Origin: Cerrena zonata
Lineage: Eukaryota; Basidiomycota; Agaricomycetes; Polyporales; Cerrenaceae
Direction of reading: 5' to 3'
DNA length: 64,000 bases
Assembly: GCA_038087015.1 (NCBI GenBank)
Contig: JASBNA010000002.1
Location: forward strand, 1,302,001 to 1,366,000
This document shows positions 10,881-22,234 of the stretch, in pieces; within the stretch, counting starts at the first letter, position 1, and every line of letters starts with the position of its first letter. The notes below the pieces were generated by a model, which saw only the letters and a program-made list of their open reading frames with translations, searched no databases and was not told the DNA's origin. The translations under genes and the position numbers were made by a program.

Positions 10881-12413
10881 ATGCACATCTTGGATCTCCC
10901 ATCAGAGCTACTTTCTGAGATATTGGTGTACTACATTCGAGGAGAACAGTCAAGGTACAATTATCAAGCTAGTTCACCCCCATTCCAGGAGTGGTACTGT
11001 TTCCTTTTAGTCTGCCAACGATGGTATTCCGTAGCCATTGAATGCCCCCAATTATGGGATTTCATTTGCATTCCTTCCTCTATTTTGCATGTCGAAACCA
11101 TGGTGAAAAGGTCGAAGGATGTCCCGCTTTATGTACTGTCTGTGGCCTCAGACTCGCATCGATATGACAAGGGCGCTCTGGCACTTGTATTCGATCAAGC
11201 TCATCGTATTGAGCATCTCGATATGGATATCACAGCTGAAGTCAAGGATCTTCTCTCAATATATCCATCACCCCTACCATTACCCATCGTCCAATACCTT
11301 TCGGTCACTAACAACTACAAGTCGGGGAACTTTCCTTTCGGCTCCTCAACCTCATTGCACACTTTTACTTCTTCTCGGTACTCATTAGACCAATTGACGG
11401 GAGTGGTAATAACCCCTTCATTGCGTCGTTTGAACGTGACGCCGGATCGGGAAGAAGAAGTGGGACACGTTCTGGAGTTTCTACACAAAACGTCTCTCGC
11501 ACAAGAGGCGATTGACAACTGGCTTCGAAGCCGTAGCATCTCGCGCATTCCACAATTGACAGCGCTGAGGTATCTAACCATACTCATTATCACAGTGTCA
11601 TCGCCAGATGTCAATCTTCTCCAACATCTATCGTGTCCTCCGGGATTGCATCTTGGGTTGACGGTGCAATGTGGCGTTCTCGACAAAAATGTGGTCCTGG
11701 AATTCTTCGAACCACTGTTGGCTATCTGTGGGATAGCTTCCCCACAAATAGCTGGGAACAAGGTACGAGCCGTCGAGCTTTCCCTACGTGCACGGTGGAA
11801 CTTTAATGTGAGATGCTGGACGGCCTTGCCTTCATATCTCGGACCCATCGTCAAAACTCGTAGATCCAATTTGGCGGTGTACATAGAGGCAGGTCCGGGC
11901 CCGGACATAAATATCGAAGAAGTCTGTGAAGCCTTCACGAGAAGTATAGTTACAACATCGTTGGAAGTGCTCATCCTACCAGATGAATGGTCAGCACGTC
12001 AACGCACGAGCATCATAAAGGCATTGTCTCCCATGCGCAATATACGGGTGCTAGTTGCCAGAAACTGGAGATGGCACCGGTTATATGCGCTTTTGACCCC
12101 CCAGGTCCCCAGGTCCGAGTCGTCAGATGATGATCTATTGATTGCTTGCCCCGAAGTGGAAGACGTATATGTACAATGGTTATATGCGAAACCCCCAGAC
12201 ACAACAAGTAGCGTGGTCAAGGAGCCACCGTCCCCATCAGAGTCATCGTTCGCATCACAGCTTATCAACATGTTGGAACAGAGAGATGCATACGGCTCGG
12301 GAATTGCACGCTTTCATCTTGGGGACGATGACCTAGGAGGGGATGTGCTTCCTGCTGAAGATCGGGAGAAAATACTGCAGTGTAAAGCGGCAACGGTCAT
12401 GATACATAAGTAG
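10881..12413 (+). CDS. F-box domain protein
   Basis: A single uninterrupted frame of 510 codons. The N-terminus HILDLPSELLSEILVYYI is an F-box, and FLLVCQRWYSVAIECPQLWD completes the Skp1-binding fold. The remaining ~430 residues hold irregular Leu-rich segments (for example LTALRYLTILIITVSSP) consistent with degenerate repeats used for substrate recognition. F-box proteins link substrates to SCF ubiquitin ligases. Agaricomycetes carry large, fast-evolving families with just this opening (LPxELLxEI, then VCxxW). It is the only sizeable single-exon gene in a neighbourhood of heavily spliced genes. The substrate is unknown. Confidence 0.85.
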   Translation: MHILDLPSELLSEILVYYIRGEQSRYNYQASSPPFQEWYCFLLVCQRWYSVAIECPQLWDFICIPSSILHVETMVKRSKDVPLYVLSVASDSHRYDKGALALVFDQAHRIEHLDMDITAEVKDLLSIYPSPLPLPIVQYLSVTNNYKSGNFPFGSSTSLHTFTSSRYSLDQLTGVVITPSLRRLNVTPDREEEVGHVLEFLHKTSLAQEAIDNWLRSRSISRIPQLTALRYLTILIITVSSPDVNLLQHLSCPPGLHLGLTVQCGVLDKNVVLEFFEPLLAICGIASPQIAGNKVRAVELSLRARWNFNVRCWTALPSYLGPIVKTRRSNLAVYIEAGPGPDINIEEVCEAFTRSIVTTSLEVLILPDEWSARQRTSIIKALSPMRNIRVLVARNWRWHRLYALLTPQVPRSESSDDDLLIACPEVEDVYVQWLYAKPPDTTSSVVKEPPSPSESSFASQLINMLEQRDAYGSGIARFHLGDDDLGGDVLPAEDREKILQCKAATVMIHK

Positions 12414-12823
12414 TATCATTCGTTGTGCGGGATATGGAACAGATATGTTGGTGGGTGTATTTTTAGTTTATTGAATGAGTTTTGGTTGAGTCGCAACTGA
12501 ATCCTGGTAGGGATCACAAGGAATACCTAACGCAGTATAATTATGGTACTGTATAATTAGGACCACAAGTACTGCAGATTGGAAAAAGAAAGTAGTTGTC
12601 GAAATAATAACTTACAGAATTTTCCGCATTACGAAATAAAATGATTTTAGTCCAGTGTTATACTCTTGCCATTCCATGCAGTTGGACCAGCCTAGGCCAA
12701 CATGACAGAGTTTTTAATATTCGACAGCTTGAACCATAATACAGCAACGAAAGCGGATTGTATGATAGAAAAGAAAGATAGATCGATCAAGCACTGGTAC
12801 TTTGAAGCGACTGTAACTTGGGC
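12414..12823. other. Convergent 3' intergenic region
   Basis: This is AT-richer spacer between the F-box and SGT1-like stop codons. Nothing beyond 3'-UTR sequence is seen. Confidence 0.45.
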
Positions 12824-13595
12824 TTAAGCACCCCACTTCTTCCACTCGCTACCTTCTGGTGGCTTCACCTCGACCTTTTCCTTCTTGACCTCAGCCCAGT
12901 TAGTGCTGAGGGTCGTACCTCCACTTTCCGAGTAACTCTTCATCATTGCTCTCTTAGTGTCATCATCGGCATCTGCAAAGATCTTCTGGAAGAACTCGTT
13001 GACAGTAGCATCCCCACCGGCGTTGGGATCTTCTTCTACTGTCGGGGCTTTCTCCGATTTCAAAATCTGTTCAGTGATTCCATCCCAGTTCTTTCGCTGC
13101 TTCTTGGCAGCAGTCATAGGGGGTTGTTGTTGCGGGAAGGAGGAAAGTACTACATGATTATCAGTTCGACTGTTCTTTCACTTGATGGAAAGACAAGACT
13201 GACCATCAGGTGCGTCACCAGTAAGTGAGCCCCATCTTCCCTGAGCCAGCTTGACAAGACGGATCTCTACTTTGACCTTACCCACTGTATAGTCACTCTT
13301 CTCAGTGTCAATCTGACCTTTGAGAGGTTCGAGCGAGAGAACTTTGTCTCCATGCGTGTAGGTAAGCTATAAATGAATGCGCATTAAAGTGTGCCTGGAG
13401 GCGTAGTTTGTGCTTGGACTAACACTTCGGGGGTTGAATGTAATTTGGACCTTCTCAGGGTCCGCACCCTTGTCGAAGATGGACAAGGTTAGCTTTTGGT
13501 CGGTTTCATAAAACTCGTGTCTAAGTTGAGTCGATATTAGGGGTACAGGGACGTATGAAACCTGTTTCTCGTAGTACATACCGTGGGGTAGTCAT
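12824..13595 (-). CDS. SGT1-like HSP90 co-chaperone lacking the TPR domain
   Basis: Four exons (13595-13582, 13520-13424, 13366-13204, 13149-12824) give about 199 residues. Residues ~1-90 form a CS (p23-like) domain: HEFYETDQKLTLSIFDKG, then TYTHGDKVLSLEPLKGQI and VGKVKVEIRLVKLAQGRWGS. The C-terminal ~95 residues are an SGS domain, with NWDGITEQILKSEK, VNEFFQKIFADADDDTKRAM, MKSYSESGGTTLSTNW and a final PPEGSEWKKW. SGT1 bridges HSP90 and Skp1 in SCF and kinetochore assembly. The usual N-terminal TPR domain is absent. The first exon encodes MTTPR directly before the CS domain, so no space remains for it within this model. Confidence 0.88.
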
Positions 13596-13983
13596 AGTTC
13601 AAATCCTCAGTGTGATCAGGATATATGCAGGAGTACGTGGGGCTGATATGGCCCCTTGAAGCTTGAAACTATGAAGGTAGAGGCGTATGGTCAAGCAGTG
13701 GTCAAGCAACCTAAATTCAGCCATTTTGTATTTGGATTGAAGGCGGTGATCGATACAAAGGAGAGAAGCTTCTAGACAGTGGTCACGGGAACAGTACGCG
13801 TCAGAGATCACGTGGGGCGTAATTGAGACGAGACACGGTGTGGGCGCCTCTCGGTTAAGCAGCTAGTGTTGAAGTGCGTCATTGGATGCGCGACCAGTCC
13901 CATAGCCAGAGTCTTGCCCAAAAGAACCAGCGATGCTCCAGGGCGTCCACCCCACAACGCGTGCCCTCTCGTCCCTTTAAACT

Positions 13984-13993
13984 TATTTAAATA
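13984..13993 (+). promoter_or_regulatory. TATA-like box for the GST-like gene
   Basis: TATTTAAATA lies 42 nt upstream of the ATG at 14035, inside the 439-nt divergent spacer shared with the SGT1-like gene. This is a sequence match only; no start-site data are available. Confidence 0.4.
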
Positions 13994-14034
13994 CCCCGCA
14001 TTATTCTCCGTAACCCACCGTACACTCTGCATCC

Positions 14035-15451
14035 ATGGCCGACTCCCAATCTCTCCCGAAAGCTGCTCTCTACATCTACAAACCCTCTGTCTGGGCTTCT
14101 GTTCGTGAGTCAAGTACCTTCGCAGTGTTGGATCTCTTTTGATCGACCCGATTCTAGCTTTGCTTGCTCTGTAGGTAATCTCCATTCTCCCTTGACTGCG
14201 GTGTTAAATTACCCCGTTTGACAGCGAGGAGAAAGGATATGGTCCCGATGAGGTCGATCTGAAGGAAGTTGATCTCTGTGAGCGCTGCGTCATATCACAA
14301 AATATCACAAACTTATAAGGTAATCATGACAAGCTGCCGGAGAGAACTACAAGCCACAATACTTGCGCTTGAATCCAAACGGTGCGCATACAGTCACTTA
14401 TCTTGCCCGAAGTAGCAGATACCCAACGGTTTACATAGCTACCGTGCCCACTTTGGTTGTGCCTCTTCAGAAAACGCTCAGTTCTGAAATTGAGAGCAGG
14501 TACAAGGCTATCCATGATTCCAAGGTGCGCTCTCCATATCTCCGAGTATCTATGTTTCGATGTCAATGTCTAACTATTTTTTTCTGCGCCGTAGGCTATC
14601 GTAGAATTCTTGGACAAATCCCGGTCGGCGCAGTCCCGTACCCACACTACGTCTTCTGCTCCTGCGCCAGCATTGACTCCAGCAACGATCGCCTTTTCCG
14701 CGGCTTCCAACAAGATCATTGAAATACTGCATTCCGGAGCGGCCGATCCTAATGCTCTGACAATTATGAACGCTAGAGACGATGCGTCTCTGAAGCAGTT
14801 AGCTGCGGGACGTTTGCCGCTTTTCAAGGGCAAATACAACACGCTCGACGAACTGATCAAGGGTAACGAGACTGCGCAAGTACCTGTGTCTGAGAAGACG
14901 GTAAAGTTCTGGCAGACGAAGAAGGAAGCCGCCGAGGGCTTCATAACCGTTTTCAAGGATGCAGACAAGCCTATTGACGGACTGAATCCTGAAGCAAAGA
15001 AGGCCCGAGAGGAGTACTTCGAGACCGCGAAGTTGGCATGGGCTGGTTTAAGTGACGCCCTGTTACAGCTTCACAAGGAAATCATAGGACCATACGCTCT
15101 TGGTAAGACATCAAGGTCTGATCTCACCGTTGCACTGGCTCAAAAAGCTTACTTGCAGGGGACCAAATATCACTTGCCGATATGCATTTAGCAGCATGGC
15201 TTACACGTATCGCTATGCTGGTCGGAGCCAGCCCATCGGACGATGGGAACACCATGACGAGCAAGATCGAAGCTCATGTTGACGGCTTACAAATTCCAAA
15301 GGACTTTTCTGTCACCGAGGCTCGACGACGAGCAGGACTCCCGCCAGCGAATGTCCAGGCTAATGATCGTCAGAATAGGTTCGCGGCATTCTGGGATGCG
15401 ATGAAGGAACGCCCCAGCTGGAAGAAGGTCTACGCGGATGGATTGCACTAA
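14035..15451 (+). CDS. Glutathione S-transferase-like protein
   Basis: Several short 5' exons (14035-14104, 14158-14170, 14225-14277 and others) lead into a long exon from about 14590. The N-terminal ~80 residues have a thioredoxin-like GST_N pattern. ALYIYKPSVWASVPLLALEE is followed by EVDLSAGENYKPQYLRLNPN, TVPTLVVP with the conserved cis-Pro, and a Ser-containing helix before IVEFLDKSRS. The C-terminal part is all-helical, with LADMHLAAWLTRIAMLVG matching the GST_C core, and ends RPSWKKVYADGLH. The central insertion (NETAQVPVSEKTVKFW and nearby) is longer than in typical GSTs, as in several fungal cytosolic classes. Glutathione conjugation is probable but unproven. Confidence 0.82.
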
Positions 15452-15930
15452 TATGATGAGACTGGGGAAGCGAGTTAATCAAATGAGGAGGATGGAGTTT
15501 TTTTCCCGTATGATGGTCTCGTTATGTGTACTGTGACCATTCGGTAGTATTACGATGGTAATAAAGTGGCGGAAGTTTGTTGAAAGAACGCAGAGTGACG
15601 ACAGAATTTGTAGAACAGTCGCATGGTTATATCTCGTATATCATTATGGGATCTGAGGACGCCGTGGAGCGGAACACCATATCCGGCCGAGTGAATCGAA
15701 AGCAGTGCATGATCCTCTGAGCGTATCATAGCCGACCCATTCCTCCTCTCTATATTATATCCTATCCCCTTGCGGTATTACTGTCGGTCCTTTCTTCGCT
15801 AATCGATACTCAAAGTTGAACGTTGACTCAGAGACGTTGCGTTGTGCGTCGTACGCTTGGCGGTGCCAACGAATTCAGACGCTTGCTATTGAAAGGCTCG
15901 GGAGGAGTTGCTTGAGCTCCTTTACTGGTC
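15452..15930. other. Intergenic: GST 3' end and glycosyltransferase promoter
   Basis: Tandem-gene spacer with no supportable open frame or repeat. Confidence 0.45.
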
Positions 15931-18437
15931 ATGCCCACCACCAGGGACTCGTCCTCACGTCCTTCAACGCCTAGGAATCCACCAATTCACATAGAAGATG
16001 AGGACGACAGCTTCAGCTCCGACCTCGAGCATAATGCCAACTCTCCAGATCTACGAACATTGACGAGCCGTACACCATTCGTTGCTTCCACCTCCTCTCC
16101 TTCAAACCAGAACCAGAACCTTCTTTACCCTAGTCCACATACACCTACTCGTAATTCCAACAATCCGAGTAGCTCTAACGCGTCGCAGTGCTCGACAGCT
16201 TCTGCAACTCCACTACAGTCGCGTTCTTCCTCTCCTCAACCGCTCTACCTGCGCTCTTCTTCCTCTTCGTCAGACGATAGTGGGGACGAGCACCCCTTTC
16301 TTCCCAATGACTCTAATCGTCGGATTATGCTTGGGAGAGAAAGGCCAAGATGGTGGACTATTGGTGAGAGGTCGAGGAAGCGACGGAGAAGAGAGGCGAT
16401 GTCATGGCTGCGGTCAACGAAGCGGATGGTCAGAAGAGTCATTCGACATCCATTCGTACCTAAAACACCAGTAACCATCGTGCGTGAACGAACCTACTCT
16501 ACGTGTTGCCTTCAGAAATCTCAACATTATCGTTATCTTTAGATATTGTCTCTGCTGCTACTAACAGCATTCGGGATCTCACTAACCCTACTCCTCATGT
16601 ACATCCTTAACCCAGACAAAGAGCCCCTACCCTGGCGGGGCTACTGTACTATACCCCAGCTATCTGAAAAGCCTCCTCTACCTTCGATACCTCCAACAGC
16701 CTCCTTCCCTCACCACCCACCCGCAAACTTTACACCGCCGACCTTCCCGCCAGATAATTTCGATTCACTTTCGCCTGCTGGGGTTTTCCTTGGTGTATTT
16801 TCAATAGACACAGGTATCGAGCGACGAATGCTGGTCCGGTCGACATACGCCAGCCACTATCGCAGTCGAAATGGCGCAGGAGATGGAGATGATGGAATGG
16901 GGACTTCGCGCACGATCGTGAGGTTCATTCTAGGACAGCCTCGCAAAGATTGGGAACGCAGAATCCAGTTAGAGCAAGACAGTACGTCCAATTACAATTT
17001 CACAGCGCTTTTCTCTTGACAGTTTGCAAACAGCTTACAACGATATCGTTATTTTACCCATATCGGAAAACATGAACTCTGGCAAGTCTCACGCATTCTT
17101 CACCTGGGCAGCTTCAAATGCATGGGTACCACCCATCTACTTGAACAATACCACCGTACCTGACAATCTGTCCTACGCAAACCAAAGTTCCTCGATACCT
17201 CCATTAGCCAAGCATGATCCTATTCAAGCCCATCGCAACAAGCTCTCTGACAGCCCGCTACCATGGGTCCGACCGGATTTTGTGCTAAAAGCTGACGACG
17301 ATGCCTTCGTTATGCTCGCCGAACTAGAAGCGCGGTTGCGTGTTGCATTGCATGCACCACGCGAAGACGTCCTAGTCGATACCAATAATAGCTCTGTGAC
17401 CCTGCAGTCATATCACTTGGAAGCTGCTACTTCTACTGAGGAAATTACACATTCGCCAAGCACAACATCGATTTCCCTCTCACAGACGTCTTCTGAACCT
17501 AATTTCACGGATCCTCTGATTTACTGGGGGTATCGGGTGAAGAATAGGTTTATGGCTGGGGAACTGTACGGTTTGAGCTATAGTCTAACCCAATGGGTTG
17601 CAAAGGACCCTGAGGTCAAGACGTTGACACGCGGTGCAGAAGATAAGCAAACGTCGAAATGGATGCGACTTCATCCCCGCGCCCAGGAAGTCAGGTGGGT
17701 TAGTGAACGTTGCTGGATCTACGACCACCCTAGAGCAGGCACTGTGTAAGCAAGATCCCTTATATACGATACCGTTTCACCGTGATGCCTCCGTCTCACA
17801 CTCGTTGCTGGTTTCTGCTCATAGGTACTCACACGGCTTCTTGTTCCCGTCTGAAGTCAACCGCGTCCATCGGGATGTACTTTTCGATTTAGAACACAAT
17901 GTCGCATTGCTGGATAACAAAACATCGTCGACTGGTGTTGCCCCCTTTTCTCCATTTGGTCCTTATGGAACATGGCCGACAACTTGGACCCGTTCTACAG
18001 TATCCATTTTCGGAGTGCGATACTCGTTACCCATACCTGACCTCACGGCTGATCAAAGTATCGAAGCGCTAGTCGAAGGCAGCGAAATGTCACTACTCCG
18101 CGAAGGTAAGCTTATAGTTTGATTTACCTCGGTTCGAACCGTTATGAACTCCTGTACGGCGTTTTCTGTAGGGACGAGCTCTCCTGGTACTATCCATCAT
18201 GCATGGGAAAATCGTCAAGGCAGGATCAAGCGATATAACCAGCAACGACTGGGTGGTACGGTCGCTGTTCATTTTATCAAGAAGAACATGTGGTTCTTGG
18301 AGACCGCGCTGGCGATGCTTGAAGGTGACGATGTCACGGAAGTAGAAAGAGAGAAGGAGAGGCAAGAGTCATTACCGCCGACGAAAAAAGCAGTTCCATT
18401 GGATCCTCATTCACGGACATCGGTAGATATTCCGTAG
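15931..18437 (+). CDS. Type II membrane glycosyltransferase, family 31-like
   Basis: Five exons (15931-16479, 16543-16981, 17034-17745, 17825-18105, 18172-18437) encode about 748 residues. The first ~180 residues are Ser/Pro-rich and end in an Arg/Lys-rich patch. A single signal-anchor helix ILSLLLLTAFGISLTLLLMY follows, so the catalytic part would face the Golgi lumen. The lumenal part contains FLGVFSIDTGIERRMLVRST, FILGQPRKDWERRIQLEQD, then YNDIVILPISENMNSGKSH. The acidic metal site is VLKADDDAFVML (DDD variant of DxD). GYRVKNRFMAGELYGLSYSL also resembles GT31 beta-galactosyl/GlcNAc transferases. The acceptor is unknown. Homologues of this shape are common in basidiomycetes. Confidence 0.82.
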
Positions 18438-18706
18438 ATGGATTGTAGTGCATGGTTTTGGATTAGTTGCTTCGTTGTTACCTTCATCTAATATATAGAT
18501 TTTATTGTTTTGTCCTACAGTTGAGATATAGAAGAATGTGCTACAGTGGTTTTATGATGTTGACGAGATAGGTGTTGTGTATAGTACAGAAAATCTTGAC
18601 TACGATGACACTTCACATAAGAACTCTAAAAGGATATGTTTTTCTAGTAGTTGGGATCTGACTCTGAAAAAAGAATAAGAGAAGATAAAAGGGCACTAGT
18701 ACATCT

Positions 18707-19105
18707 TTAGAAACTGGAAGAATACATCATCGCATGTAATTTTGCCCAATCTTTGAAAGTCATCTTCTTACCATCCTTCCACTCCTGAAGGACATGGTCC
18801 TTGGTTGGGTCAGGGAATTTCTTTAGCTCATCCATATGCTCTGGCGAGGTGTAACCATAGTCGAACAGAGCATCCTGAAGCTGCGCAATTCCATGTTTTG
18901 CAAGATAATGATGCATGTCATCATTTGCCCTTGCTACACTTGATGGCAACAACGAGGAGGACGAGGAGGACGAGGATGAGGAGGAAGCCTGTGATGATCC
19001 TTGTGGCTGCAAAGGACTGGAAGGAGGAGGAGGGAGTGGGAGAATTATCTCAAAAGATACATTTGGTTTTTGCTTGGACGGTGATTCAGAAGTAGGTTGT
19101 CTCAT
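18707..19105 (-). CDS. Orphan ORF with serine run (hypothetical)
   Basis: This is one uninterrupted frame of 132 codons. It begins MRQPTSESPSKQKPNVSFEI, then has a Pro run and about ten consecutive Ser codons. The C-terminal ~65 residues are predicted mostly helical (GIAQLQDALFDYGYTSPEHM and EWKDGKKMTFKDWAKLHAMM), loosely reminiscent of SAM-like helical bundles. No family is recognised. The opposite strand is also open over part of this stretch. Coding status is plausible but unproven. Confidence 0.35.
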   Translation of the reverse strand: MRQPTSESPSKQKPNVSFEIILPLPPPPSSPLQPQGSSQASSSSSSSSSSSLLPSSVARANDDMHHYLAKHGIAQLQDALFDYGYTSPEHMDELKKFPDPTKDHVLQEWKDGKKMTFKDWAKLHAMMYSSSF

Positions 19106-19714
19106 TTTTGCCCTTTGAGGGCTTGGTGGTCCAATCTATTGGGATGCAAAATCCTCATGAGCAAGTTGTACTCCTCATTGCTATACCACTACCACTGACT
19201 TTAAGAGAAGTCTGCTCATCTCCAGCTCTTTTCCTACCCGCTTCCAGATAGTTTTGGACAGTTCTTCTGCAGCAGTGGTACTTCTTGACTAGAGAGGTTA
19301 CGAATAATATCCTCTCCTTCTCATTCTTAGATGAGTATTCCTTATAGTCCTCATCAACGTTCTCCTCAGGGAGCTATTAGTAGATTGATACAATAGTAAG
19401 CTTAAGATGTACACAAACTTGATATTAATACACACCTTAGATCTCCATTGTGAGCACATGATGGAGTTCAAACCTGAGTGATAATAGTAGATAAAGGGTG
19501 GTAAATACACTGAGAGTGTATAGTGGTAGCGGTGGTGGTAGTTGACCGAGAATCAGAATCTTGAGAGTTATCTTCCTGGCTAGACGTGAATTTTATGCAT
19601 TCAGAACTCCGGAACTACTTCAGATCACACACTATGAATTTCAAAGGCTAAGACTTCTCATGGAGAAATGTAGATGTCAATTTGTAAACACCATATCAGA
19701 AATGCATCGATATA
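19106..19714. other. Gene-free stretch
   Basis: It holds only short open frames without family likeness, and small GGTGGT-type low-complexity patches near 19520-19545. It separates the orphan ORF from the 3' end of the next gene. Confidence 0.4.
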
Positions 19715-21264
19715 CTACAGCACCGCCCGATAACCGTCTAATATCACCCCCGGAGTAGGTGCGTCATCCGGTCGCATTAACGGAACGTCTGTCTGAAGTC
19801 GACGACTGACGGCACGTTTGATGGTGCCTTCCCACATCTGGAACCACTCGCCTTCCTTCAGGCCGATTAGTCTTGTTGGTCCCCCTGCAGTTGGAGCTAT
19901 ACGGCCATCCATAGCGTTATTAGTGCTATACGGAGGGAGAGGCTCGGAGCCTTGTATTAGGGTATCGGGTTCAGGCATGACAGGTTGCCAACGTTTCAGT
20001 GCATAAGCACCTCCACAAACCTCCCATTTGCCACCGCCGCTAAACCGCTTGTAGAGCCAGATGAACGGGTAGATAAGAAGGACCCAGAAAAGAACCTTTA
20101 GCCATTTGTTGGACAAGGTTCTCGAAAGACGGTTGTCGGGTCGAATGTGGATGTATTTGTTTGTCCTTACAAAACGGACTTCGAATGATCCTGTGTAGTA
20201 CGTCGATCGAATAGCCGCAGTTACGGCCTCTTCGAGAGCGGCCAAGTTCCAACCATAGACATACTAGATGAATCCAAATGTTATCGGAGGTGAGAGAAAT
20301 GCGGATAGTGTATTAGGTTTGGAACACATACCCTGTCGTAAGTAAATTCCTTAAGATGTTTCTTGCTGGCGCAGTACTCGTCAGCCCACTGCCTCAAAGT
20401 CTTGGACGACTTGAGGACACTGGTCTGTGATGGATCGACTTCGGGTCCGACGACGTTCCACCGTTCGAGACTCATACCAGGCCCGACCCAAGGAGGTAGA
20501 CCGCGAGCCTTTCGTTCCTTTCTCCAAGCCTTTGCGTTCTTAGTTTCCGAGCTCGTCGCCTCCCGTCTCGGTTTGAAATCCCTCCCGACTTCAATATCGG
20601 AGGAGCTCGGCTCAAATACACCGTCGACCTCTTTGTACATCTGGCCGCGAAATGCGGGTTCCTCGTCAGCGACAGTCCAATGTACGGGTCCAGAAACCAG
20701 ATATTGGGAGATGTTGATATGAAAGTCGAAATCTGTAATGGTCTCGGTGTATGTCTCGCGCTGAGTACGCCAGTTCCCGTTGCTATCGCGGCGTTGAACC
20801 ATACGGGTACGATGTTCGGTATGGCTTCCGTGAGCGTACAAAAAGAACCCGGGTGGATTGTTCTGGGACATTGAAAGGAGGAAGCGGTAGAGTGCTTCTC
20901 CTAGAAATTCGTACATGTCTGTTAAACATCAAATACACCAAATATCAACGGAGTGCTTACCATCTTCATTCAAATGAGTATCATGCGAGACGATATCCCC
21001 GTTACTCGTAGCGAAATATTCCGCTTCATACGGAGTGAATTCCGGGGGAGGTTCCTCTCCTCCTGCAGGCACAGGAAAGTCTATCCCTTCTAGAACCGTA
21101 GGCATTGACTCTCTATTGGCCTCTGCATCCTTTCCAGATAGCGAGGGGGTAGCATCAGTAGTAGTAGGTAACGTCGAGGGACCTGCTACTGCAGAGTTAC
21201 TACTACTGGGCGAGCCCAAGTCGATCAAAGGGGTGTCGTCTTTTGAGTCGCTTGGCACAATCAT
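19715..21264 (-). CDS. Conserved-looking protein with one membrane segment, function unknown
   Basis: Three main exons on the minus strand; the ATG at 21264 is preferred because the frame above it starts only with TTG. Residues 1-100 are acidic and Ser/Pro-rich (MIVPSDSKDDTPLIDLG). The middle part has EALYRFLLSMSQNNPPGFFL, NISQYLVSGPVHWTVADEEP and a basic KAWRKERKARGLPPWVGPGM. The C-terminal exon carries one hydrophobic helix, KWLKVLFWVLLIYPFIWLYK, followed by EVCGGAYALKRW and a ~90-residue tail ending LDGYRAVL. The mixture of conserved-looking blocks and a single C-terminal helix suggests a membrane-anchored cytosolic protein. I do not recognise the family. Confidence 0.75.
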
Positions 21265-22234
21265 GGCGCCTAGTTCAACTTGAAAGAATGAAGAAACTGT
21301 CCCGAGTAACAAGTAAATCGAGGAAGCAACGTATCAAGCAGGATAACTTGAAATAAACCTATGTGTCGGAAGCCAAGGTGCGTAACGATGTGCGTGGAAC
21401 TTCAAGTTGAACGTGTCCACTGTAACTGTACAGCCTAGACCATATACAAGATCATGATATTGTGAAGGTAACTTACACCGCCAACAAAATGGCCGATCCA
21501 GGCAACATTCCTGACTACGACCGACCGCCCATCCGAACCATATTCGGTTACTCAAAAGTTAGCATAAACATGTGTATACCTTGGCATTCTAAGACTGTCC
21601 AAATGTATACCGCCAAGTAAGGAACAATACACCATAATGAAATCTTAACGTTCTGCAAATGAATCTATAAAAGGATTTTAAAAAGGGGTAACCCCCAAGC
21701 GAAAGACAAAAAAAAGATCGTCTTAGGAGACAAGCTACATACAAGGTTGAGGTAAAGGTCCATTTTCCAGCAGAGGTCGGAGATATTGAGGGGTTAATGA
21801 TACTAAAAAAGCAAGTCACAGGTGGGGGGATAAGGATAGAGTATACGACGACGAGTGTGGAAAAAAAGCGAGCAAGTATATAACTAGAAGTCCAAACTCC
21901 GTTTGAGAAGAGTGCTAGGATGTATGATATACACGTATGTAAGGGGGGCGTAACGAGCATGTTTGTCATGATATGTGGAAAGCGAGAGTAGATGGAAATG
22001 AGGAAAAAGGAGCTAGTGCTCCAACGAGGGAAAGAGAAAGGATGATGCAATGTACGTGAATGTGTATAATCAGAAAGATGCATGGTTCAGTGTCCCAGAA
22101 AACTGAACATTAAGAAAAGGTCCAGCTTAAAGCTCAAACATGCGCATACGTTCACCCGGAAACCTATCAACGTCAAGCTTCGGGAGGTGAGTTTTGAGAA
22201 TCGTCATTTCATGAATTGGGTAAATGAAGAGGAA
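21265..22234. other. About 1 kb without a supportable gene
   Basis: This contains the promoter of the leftward gene ending at 19715 and the 3' region of the membrane-protein gene starting its stop at 22235. A 164-codon minus-strand frame (21589-22083) is low-complexity, and I read it as 3'-UTR sequence. Confidence 0.45.

Noticed and set aside
11315..11974. 219-codon frame antisense to the F-box gene
   Set aside because: Shadow of the plus-strand F-box coding frame; no motif of its own.
18131..18140. GGTTCGAACC, resembling a tRNA B box
   Set aside because: It lies inside an intron of the glycosyltransferase gene with no A box or acceptor stem around it.
21589..22083. 164-codon minus-strand open frame
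   Set aside because: Low-complexity, no domain, and placed where the 3' UTR of the downstream membrane-protein gene is expected.
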